10,550 nt of DNA from Candidatus Wallbacteria bacterium (GTDB lineage Bacteria; Muiribacteriota; JAQTZZ01). How positions within the stretch are numbered: position 1 is the first letter of the stretch; every line of letters starts with the position of its first letter. This document shows, in pieces, positions 6,011 to 10,550 of this stretch. The stretch lies in NCBI GenBank assembly GCA_028711905.1, contig JAQTRI010000092.1:1-10550 (forward strand), read 5' to 3'. A program made the position numbers and the translations under genes. The notes under the pieces were generated by a model, which saw only the letters and a list, made by a program, of their open reading frames with translations, had not been told where the DNA came from and ran no database searches.

Positions 6011-7315
6011 ATGCTGGAAACGATTAAATCCATGATCCGTGATTTTCAGGAATTCGATCCGGGCACGGGTATACCGCGCAGGCTGAGGGCTGAAACGGTC
6101 CGGGGCAAGGCCTTAGTCTGCATCGGGGTCCGGCGCAGCGGCAAGACCACCTATCTGCTGCAGATCATCGGGAAATTGATCGCATCCGGCATTCCAAGAG
6201 AGGACATTTTCTATCTGAACTTTTTCGATGACCGCCTGCACGGTCTGAAACACGAAGCCATCGGCATGATCACAGAGGCATATTACGGACTTTATCCGGA
6301 GAAAAAAAACACCCGGACCGTGTACTGTTTCTTTGACGAAATACAGGTTCTGCCGGGCTGGGAATCTTTTATCGATCGCTTGATGCGCACGGAAAAGTGC
6401 GAAATCTATCTGACAGGATCTTCAGCCATGATGCTTTCCAAGGAGATCGCTACTCAGATGCGCGGCCGGGCCTTAGCCTGGGAAATGTTCCCGTTTTCCT
6501 TCAGGGAATTCCTGGATTTTCAAGGTGTCCCCAGCCAGGACTTCACATCCTCCAGGAAAAGGCTGTTGATCCAGAAGGCGTTCGACGATTACTGGATGAC
6601 AGGGGGCTTTCCAGAAGTCGCCGGATTGCCGGCTCACCTGCGTGTCATGACCCACCAGGAGTATTTCAATGCTATCCTGTACCGGGATCTGATCGAAAGG
6701 CACGACATTTCCCACCCTCGGGCCATTGCGGATCTGGCCCACAAACTGATCAATGACACAGGTTCCATGTATTCGGTGAACAGCCTGACCGGATATCTCA
6801 AATCTCTCGGACACAAGGCACCGAAAGCAGCGGTAGGGGATTATGTGGAGTGGTTCGAAGACGCCTACTTTCTTTTTACCGTTCGGATCTACGATGCTTC
6901 TCTGGCCCGCAGCAGCACCAACCCCAAGAAAATCTACTGTATTGACCACGCCATGGTGGCATCGGTCTCCTCGGGGATTCTGGTCAATTCAGGGCATCTT
7001 CTGGAAAATCTTGTATTTATCTCCCTCAGGCGCGCGCATCAGGAAATCTGCTATTACCGCACCAGAGCCGGCAGGGAAGTGGATTTTATCGTACCGGAGC
7101 GAGGGCGCATCAGGCACTTAGTGCAGGTCTGCGAAACCATGGCCGCCCCTCAGGTGAAGAAAAGGGAGGTCACGGCCCTCAGCGATGCCATGGCAGAGTT
7201 GAAGATGAAATCCGGCACCATCGTGACTAAGAGTGAAACCGGCGTGATCGATGTCCCTGCCGGCAGGATCGCGATTGTGCCTGCCTGGCGTTTTCTGCTG
7301 GAACTTGAGCCATAA
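6011..7315 (+). CDS. Divergent AAA ATPase with DUF4143 domain
   Basis: A 434-residue protein. Motifs: Walker A GVRRSGKTT (39-47), Walker B VYCFFDEIQ (104-112), TGSSA (135-139), MRGRALAWEMFPFSFREFL (150-168, the equivalent of SLAGR plus the following strand), and in the C-terminal half YRDLIERHDI (224-233), KIYCIDHAM (307-315), HLLENLVFISLRR (329-341) and YYRTRAGREVDFIV (348-361). The nuclease-like core has E356-V-D358, but the usual E-x-K is replaced by Q372-V-C374, so catalysis by that site is unlikely. It belongs to a longer branch than the other four copies. The start is supported by AGGAGG and a strong promoter. It converges on the MNT gene, with a nested hairpin between them beginning in the stop codon. 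Confidence 0.93.
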   Translation: MLETIKSMIRDFQEFDPGTGIPRRLRAETVRGKALVCIGVRRSGKTTYLLQIIGKLIASGIPREDIFYLNFFDDRLHGLKHEAIGMITEAYYGLYPEKKNTRTVYCFFDEIQVLPGWESFIDRLMRTEKCEIYLTGSSAMMLSKEIATQMRGRALAWEMFPFSFREFLDFQGVPSQDFTSSRKRLLIQKAFDDYWMTGGFPEVAGLPAHLRVMTHQEYFNAILYRDLIERHDISHPRAIADLAHKLINDTGSMYSVNSLTGYLKSLGHKAPKAAVGDYVEWFEDAYFLFTVRIYDASLARSSTNPKKIYCIDHAMVASVSSGILVNSGHLLENLVFISLRRAHQEICYYRTRAGREVDFIVPERGRIRHLVQVCETMAAPQVKKREVTALSDAMAELKMKSGTIVTKSETGVIDVPAGRIAIVPAWRFLLELEP

Positions 7316-7379
7316 AGCGGCACATTCCCGGGTTGCGGGTCGATTTCAAATCGACCCCTACGACATTCATTGCCGCTTT
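7314..7379. terminator. Nested inverted repeats between convergent genes, possible bidirectional terminator or REP-like element
   Basis: Outer arms AAAGCGGCA (7314-7322) and TGCCGCTTT (7371-7379) are perfectly complementary; the left arm overlaps the TAA of the ATPase gene. Inside is a perfect inner hairpin GGGTCGATTT (7337-7346) and AAATCGACCC (7348-7357). The plus-strand arm ends in TTT only, so a classical U-tract terminator is weak. The symmetric position between convergent genes suggests shared termination, while the inner hairpin resembles dispersed REP-type sequences. Confidence 0.6.
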
Positions 7380-7387
7380 GCCCGCCT

Positions 7388-7705
7388 TTACACAATCCTG
7401 ACGCCGCTTCTGATGATTTCCCTCACAAAAACATTACTTTCATCGAAATCGGCTGCGGTGAACGGCATGGGCGAGATGGACCAGTCAATCTCTTTTTTGA
7501 AAGGTCTGAGGCGTTCCACATCGTTGAACCTGTTGCCTTCAAAATCGTCTGAAACGATGGCCAGATCAATATCGCTCCACTGGTCATAAGTACCCTTAGC
7601 GTATGAGCCGAAAAGCACAGCAGTTTTGATCCTGATCCGGTTCTGTTCAAGGGTTTCCAGATAACGCCTGATTTTATTTTCTATTTCAACCGGGATTTGA
7701 GCCAT
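7388..7705 (-). CDS. Minimal nucleotidyltransferase (MNT) of an MNT/HEPN toxin-antitoxin pair
   Basis: A 105-residue protein with the minimal nucleotidyltransferase signature GSYAKGTYDQWSDIDLAIVS (33-52): G33-S34 and D45-x-D47 are the expected catalytic residues. A basic, helical N-terminus precedes it. Characterised MNT antitoxins neutralise their HEPN partner by adding AMP to it. It is the second gene of the pair and overlaps the HEPN gene by 25 bases (7681-7705), so the two are co-translated. The ATG at 7705 is preceded by the end of the HEPN frame; the family's normal length fits this start. Confidence 0.92.
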   Translation of the reverse strand: MAQIPVEIENKIRRYLETLEQNRIRIKTAVLFGSYAKGTYDQWSDIDLAIVSDDFEGNRFNDVERLRPFKKEIDWSISPMPFTAADFDESNVFVREIIRSGVRIV

Positions 7706-8070
7706 GAATGCACTTCCTTGATCTTGGTGAAATTAGCCTCAGCAAACTCCTTAGTGCAGATCTTCTGAAAATCCTTCTTCACATCCGGATACCGTGCCTC
7801 AATGTTGAACTGGGTAACCCGGTCGAGAAATACGATCAGATCAGGGTCAGGATTCAGCCGCGCCGTCTGCGAAAGTTTAACCAGATCGTGAGATCTTGGC
7901 GGGTTCTCACCAATGGCTTCGATATAGATGGCCTTCAGGGTCTTTTCGAGCACCAGATGGCCGATGAAAAGACACCAGGCGTAATCCCTTTTCTCGAAAA
8001 GATGCTCAGCGACTGTCAGATCGCTTTCGGCGGAAGACACCCAATATTGAATCTGCTCATGGAGTTCCAT
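7681..8070 (-). CDS. HEPN-domain protein, probable RNase toxin of the MNT/HEPN pair
   Basis: A 129-residue, mostly helical protein of the HEPN family: WVSSAESDLTVAEHLFEKRDYAWCLFIGHLVLEKTLKAIY (10-49) is the typical first half, then PPRSHDLVKL (57-66) and an ARYPD segment (92-96). The PRSHDL stretch is the conserved central motif of this branch; an R-x4-6-H RNase motif of the DUF86/HepT type is not obvious, so catalytic activity is less certain than the pairing. The start at 8070 lacks a clear ribosome binding site. By family knowledge HEPN proteins cleave RNA and are held in check by the MNT partner. Confidence 0.88.
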   Translation of the reverse strand: MELHEQIQYWVSSAESDLTVAEHLFEKRDYAWCLFIGHLVLEKTLKAIYIEAIGENPPRSHDLVKLSQTARLNPDPDLIVFLDRVTQFNIEARYPDVKKDFQKICTKEFAEANFTKIKEVHSWLKSRLK

Positions 8071-8072
8071 GC

Positions 8073-8105
8073 TTACATGTTAGCCAGATTTTCCATGTAA
8101 AGCAA
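8073..8105 (-). promoter_or_regulatory. Promoter overlapped by a perfect inverted repeat, HEPN/MNT operon
   Basis: On the minus strand: TTGCTT (plus 8100-8105), 17-bp spacer, TAACAT (plus 8077-8082). A perfect inverted repeat TTACATG (8073-8079) and CATGTAA (8094-8100) with 14 bases between covers the -10 and touches the -35, so a bound regulator would block RNA polymerase. The hexamers are weaker than in neighbouring units. Confidence 0.5.
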
Positions 8106-8106
8106 C

Positions 8107-8285
8107 AGGTGGATGGAGGGGTAATCAGTAAACGGTAATTGGTTGATAGCCGTGCGAACGAAGTGAGCTACGGATATCAATACCCGAACCCTGAGTGAAA
8201 TCAGAAAAAGAGTCTCTAAGCAAGGTGAGGGTATGATTGGTGATAGGTGGGAACAGGAGCGGTAATACGCCGCTTTGCCGCATTC
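8107..8285 (+). repeat. Composite repeat block, shortened at both ends
   Basis: Starts near the HEPN -35 with heptamers TGGATGG (8110-8116) and TAATCAG, TAAACGG, TAATTGG, TTGATAG (8122-8149), without the CCCATTA array. It then has the GNA hairpin with GAACGAAGTGA at 8156-8166, the large ATACCC/GGGTAT hairpin, the conserved GGTGGGAACAGGA stretch, and only two octamers CCGCTTTG, CCGCATTC (8270-8285) before unique sequence. One TAATAGG heptamer is missing compared with 3304-3345, a clean 7-base deletion. Confidence 0.85.
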
Positions 8286-8373
8286 TGCGGTGATTACGCC
8301 CCTTATTCACCGCAATTTTTGCGGCGATTACTTGACTCGCGATTAAATGTCGGTTATTCTCAATCGCAGGGGG
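8286..8373 (+). promoter_or_regulatory. Promoter region of the Fic gene with overlapping inverted repeats
   Basis: TTGACT (8332-8337), 17-bp spacer, TATTCT (8355-8360). GCGATTA occurs twice directly (8324-8330, 8339-8345) and in reverse as AATCGC (8362-8367); GCGATT at 8339 and AATCGC at 8362 flank the -10. Upstream, TGCGGTGA (8286-8293) pairs with TCACCGCA (8307-8314), while CCGCAA (8310-8315) pairs with TTGCGG (8319-8324); these two stems share bases and exclude each other. AGGGGG (8368-8373) lies 6 bases before the ATG at 8380, and the predicted transcript begins near 8367, which rules against the earlier in-frame ATG at 8347. Confidence 0.65.
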
Positions 8374-8379
8374 CCTGAC

Positions 8380-9516
8380 ATGAAGTATATCCACGAGCTG
8401 CCCAAGTGGCCGGAATTCGCCTGGGATATGCAGATGCTGGCTGAAGTTCTTGCCGCTGTGCGTCACAGGCAGGGCAGGCACCTGGGAAAAATGGAATCCC
8501 TCGGCTTTGATCTGCAGAACGAGGCGCACCTCGCTACCCTGACCCGGGAGATCATCACTTCTTCAGCCATTGAAGGGGAAAGACTCAATACGGACGAAGT
8601 CCGGTCTTCCATTGCCCGGAAACTGAGCCTTGATTTCGCAGGCCTCCCCAGACCGGGCAGAAGGGTGGACGGCATAGTCGACATGATGCTTGACGCCACC
8701 CGGAACCGCGACCAGCCACTCACAGCCGAAAGACTTGGCGCATGGCATTCGGCTTTGTTCCTGTCCGGCAGGAGCGGCCTTGCGAGAATCACTGTCGGAG
8801 CCTGGCGCAGAGACGAGTCAGGACCCATGCAGGTAGTTTCCGGCCCCTTGGGGAGAGAAAAAGTCCATTTCCAGGCCCCTGCTGCAGGCAGGATTGAAAC
8901 TGAAATGGGGACATTCCTTGAATGGTTCAACCGGAATTCGGACATCGACCCGGTGCTCAAGGCTGCTGTCAGTCATTTCTGGTTTGTAACGATTCATCCA
9001 TTCGACGATGGGAACGGCAGAATCGCAAGGGCCATATCCGAGCTCGCGCTGTCAAGGGCGGACAGGTCCGGGAACCGTTTCTACAGCATGTCCAGCAGGA
9101 TTGAAGCGGAAAGAAAAGACTATTACAGGCAGCTCGAACGGGCACAGAAAGGGTCCCTTGACATCACACCCTGGATCGCATGGTTTCTGGGCTGTCTGGA
9201 CAGGGCTCTGGAAGCCGCGGACATCACGCTTGATTCGGTGCTCAATAAGGCAAGGACCTGGCAGAAGATCGACGGCACCGGGCCGGTGAACCAGAGGCAG
9301 CGGCTGGTGATCAACCGCATGCTTGGCGACTGGCAGGGGAATCTGAACACATCCAGATACGCAAAATTAGCCCGGTGCTCGACAGATACCGCTTTGCGGG
9401 ACATACGCGAGCTCTTGGACCGCAGTATCCTGGAAAAAAACGACGGGCAAGGTAGAAGCACGAGCTACAGGTTGATAGCCGTGCGAGCGAAGCGAGCTAC
9501 GGATATCAATACCTGA
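8380..9516 (+). CDS. Fic-family protein (class II, DUF4172-like N-terminus)
   Basis: A 378-residue protein from the ATG at 8380; an in-frame ATG at 8347 lies inside the promoter and is less likely. The N-terminus (YIHELPKWPEF, then a helical domain) resembles DUF4172. The inhibitory-helix motif S-x-x-x-E-G is SSAIEG (61-66), placing it in the N-terminally inhibited class. The catalytic Fic motif HPFDDGNGRIAR is intact (206-217) and AWRRDESGPMQVVSGP (141-156) is the flap region. A winged-helix-like C-terminal domain spans about 300-360. Fic enzymes usually transfer AMP to hydroxyl groups of target proteins; the target here is unknown. Residues 365-378 (LIAVRAKRATDINT) and the stop come from a repeat copy at 9470-9531, so the native end has been replaced by a few residues. 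It is a single-gene unit with its own promoter. Confidence 0.94.
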   Translation: MKYIHELPKWPEFAWDMQMLAEVLAAVRHRQGRHLGKMESLGFDLQNEAHLATLTREIITSSAIEGERLNTDEVRSSIARKLSLDFAGLPRPGRRVDGIVDMMLDATRNRDQPLTAERLGAWHSALFLSGRSGLARITVGAWRRDESGPMQVVSGPLGREKVHFQAPAAGRIETEMGTFLEWFNRNSDIDPVLKAAVSHFWFVTIHPFDDGNGRIARAISELALSRADRSGNRFYSMSSRIEAERKDYYRQLERAQKGSLDITPWIAWFLGCLDRALEAADITLDSVLNKARTWQKIDGTGPVNQRQRLVINRMLGDWQGNLNTSRYAKLARCSTDTALRDIRELLDRSILEKNDGQGRSTSYRLIAVRAKRATDINT

Positions 9517-9531
9517 ACGCAGTGAAGGTAT
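9470..9531 (+). repeat. Short repeat copy with two GNA hairpins, fused to the Fic 3' end
   Basis: GGTTGATAGCCGTGC starts at 9470 inside the Fic gene. The first hairpin carries GAGCGAAGCGA (9485-9495), a GC-for-AT pair exchange compared with GAACGAAGTGA elsewhere. The second is ATACCT (9509-9514), GAACGCAGTGA (9515-9525), AGGTAT (9526-9531), a minimal version of the large ATACCC/GGGTAT hairpin. Heptamers and octamers are absent. Confidence 0.85.
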
Positions 9532-9543
9532 AATCAATGCTCC

Positions 9544-9687
9544 GGGGACTGGCCGTTCCCAAATCCTGAGTTATTGATCTTTAGGTCCATAAAGCATACA
9601 CGGGAATTCCCATGTTCCTAAGGAATTGCCGCCGAAATCGATATTCTTTATGGACTGAAAGCTCAATAATCTTTACGGCCTGTCCCC
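9544..9687 (+). repeat. 145-bp long-hairpin element, copy 2 (144 bp)
   Basis: GGGGACTGGCCGT (9544-9556) pairs with ACGGCCTGTCCCC ending at 9687; TTATTGA with TCAATAA; GTCCATAAAG (9585-9594) with CTTTATGGAC (9646-9655); apex TTCC (9615-9618) and GGAA (9622-9625). Basal sequence is nearly the same as copy 1 at 4083-4227, while the upper stem differs with paired changes. A 5-base ATCAA occurs on both sides (9533-9537, 9691-9695), weak evidence of a target duplication. Orientation is the same as copy 1. Confidence 0.75.
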
Positions 9688-9699
9688 GCCATCAAGCAG

Positions 9700-9953
9700 T
9701 ATGGGATTTCTCCTCTCCTGCCGATTACCCGTTACCCATCACCCATTACCCTAATAGGTAATCAGTAATAGGTAAACGGTAATTGGTTGATAGCCGTGCG
9801 AACGAAGTGAGCTACGGATATCAATACCCGAACCCTGAGTGAAATCAGAAAAAGAGTCTCTAAGCAAGGTGAGGGTATGATTGGTGATAGGTGGAAACAG
9901 AATCGGAATTGCGCCGCACTGCCGCATCTCCACTTATCCGCTTTGCCGCTTCC
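9700..9953 (+). repeat. Full composite repeat block at the 3' end of the right-edge ATPase
   Basis: Lead-in GGGATTTCTCCTCTCCTG; heptamers CCGATTA, CCCGTTA, CCCATCA, CCCATTA, CCCTAAT (9721-9755); TAATNGG heptamers; GNA hairpin with GAACGAAGTGA at 9800-9810; large ATACCC/GGGTAT hairpin; octamers CCGCACTG, CCGCATCT, CCACTTAT, CCGCTTTG, CCGCTTCC (9914-9953). From the TAATAGG heptamers through the hairpins it differs from the 3243-3511 copy mainly at the centre of AGAGNCTCT (T for G). The octamers overlap the last codons of the minus-strand gene at 9934. Confidence 0.85.
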
Positions 9954-10550
9954 AGACAGCATTCCATGGAACAGCGACAATGTTCGGGTCCGCAAGATAA
10001 CACTCTTTTCCGGCATAGACAACCAGCGCTGGTTTAACCTTCTGCCGCCCATATGTGTCGGAAAAAGCCTTCAAACCCCTCAGGTCATTCCCGTCTAAAT
10101 GGGTCTTGCATTTGACCTCCACCGGAAACAGGAATCCGTTCCATTCCAGGACTAAATCCGCTTCAGCTCCGCCGGCTGTGCGCCAGTGGTAAAACTGCGG
10201 TGATGGGGCCATACTCGATGCCTGACATCTGATTTCGTGAAACATGAAGCTTTCGAACATCGATCCGAGAAGCGGGCTGACTGCCAGCGCTTCAGGGGAT
10301 GAAACGCGCTGGAGAAAGCAGGCGATACCTGTATCGGCGAAATGCCCCTTGGGTTTGCCGCACAGTCTTTTGACAGTGTTCCCGTGGTACGGACCGGCCT
10401 CTTCCCACTGGTAAGTGCGCAAAAGCAACGCCAGCCAGCGCTGAGCAGTGGTAGGGTTGATTCCAGCTTCCCTTCCAAGCTGCGAATAATTGATCTCGCA
10501 GGAAGTCAGAGCTGCGGCAAGGCCGAGGAAACGGCTGAATCCTGAGAGCT
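9934..10550 (-). CDS. AAA ATPase with DUF4143, C-terminal part (runs off right edge)
   Basis: 204 codons are open from the window edge to the TAA at 9934-9936; the N-terminal ATPase domain and start lie outside. The fragment begins in the DUF4143 region with a helix-turn-helix-like stretch INYSQLGREAGINPTTAQRW (19-38), followed by GPYHGNTVKRLCGKPKGHFADTGIACFL and LLGSMFESFMFHEI. The nuclease-like core is intact: AEADLVLEWNGFLFPVEVKCK, with E-x-D and E-V-K. It belongs to the PYHGNT-type branch of the family, different from the other four. The last residues (about KRQSG and the stop) are encoded by octamer repeats, so the end of the gene lies inside the repeat block. Repeat adjacency suggests it is the same kind of cassette as its neighbours. 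Confidence 0.9.
   Translation of the reverse strand, partial: LSGFSRFLGLAAALTSCEINYSQLGREAGINPTTAQRWLALLLRTYQWEEAGPYHGNTVKRLCGKPKGHFADTGIACFLQRVSSPEALAVSPLLGSMFESFMFHEIRCQASSMAPSPQFYHWRTAGGAEADLVLEWNGFLFPVEVKCKTHLDGNDLRGLKAFSDTYGRQKVKPALVVYAGKECYLADPNIVAVPWNAVWKRQSG

Noticed and set aside
8347..8379. Earlier ATG as the Fic start
   Set aside because: It lies between the -35 and -10 boxes of a good promoter and lacks a ribosome binding site, while the ATG at 8380 has AGGGGG 6 bases upstream.
3340..9531. Integron attC sites
   Set aside because: No convincing paired core sites, no integrase, and the repeats include long heptamer and octamer arrays unlike attC; only the cassette-like layout is similar.
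3243..9953. CRISPR array
   Set aside because: Repeats are composite, of variable length, with genes rather than uniform spacers between them, and no cas genes are present.
9934..10428. Separate short gene starting at TTG 10428
   Set aside because: The frame stays open to the window edge and the upstream 40 residues are typical DUF4143 sequence, so this is the tail of a longer gene.

Overview
The window is an accessory region of a bacterial chromosome, roughly half GC in its genes and AT-richer between them. Shine-Dalgarno boxes, sigma70-type promoters and gene families all point to Bacteria. The dense DUF4143 ATPases, toxin-antitoxin loci and phased short repeats resemble genomes of uncultured anaerobic lineages, but no marker gene is present and I cannot place the organism further.

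From left to right it holds: the N-terminal part of an AAA/DUF4143 ATPase (minus, off the left edge); a complete DUF4143 ATPase (minus, 642-1763); a third (plus, 2053-3237); a ribbon-helix-helix antitoxin with RelE/ParE toxin (plus, 3553-4061); a DUF6922 protein with an AbiEii-like nucleotidyltransferase (minus, 4445-5349); a fourth, divergent DUF4143 ATPase (plus, 6011-7315); an MNT/HEPN pair (minus, 7388-8070); a Fic protein with N-terminal inhibitory motif (plus, 8380-9516); and the C-terminal part of a fifth DUF4143 ATPase (minus, off the right edge). No transposase, integrase, tRNA, rRNA, CRISPR array or housekeeping gene is visible.

Almost every transcription unit is a self-contained cassette: its own promoter (seven of eight visible ones have exactly a 17-bp spacer), usually a palindrome at or near the predicted start of transcription, one or two genes, then a repeat block. 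The blocks are built from a small set of parts: heptamer arrays of type CCCATTA and the complementary TAATNGG, octamer arrays of type CCGCTTNN, hairpins with a GNA triloop, and a 145-bp long hairpin present twice. The asymmetric parts all point the same way regardless of gene strand. Blocks begin within a few bases of stop codons, or supply the stop codon itself, and end within a few bases of -35 boxes; three octamer arrays run straight into the -35.

The genes do not form a metabolic pathway. Three of the four toxin-type loci (AbiEii-like, MNT, Fic) belong to families that transfer nucleotides to RNA or protein, and the fourth is a probable mRNA-cleaving toxin. My inference is a repeat-bounded array of independent toxin-antitoxin or defence cassettes and DUF4143 ATPases, assembled by recombination or insertion at the repeats.
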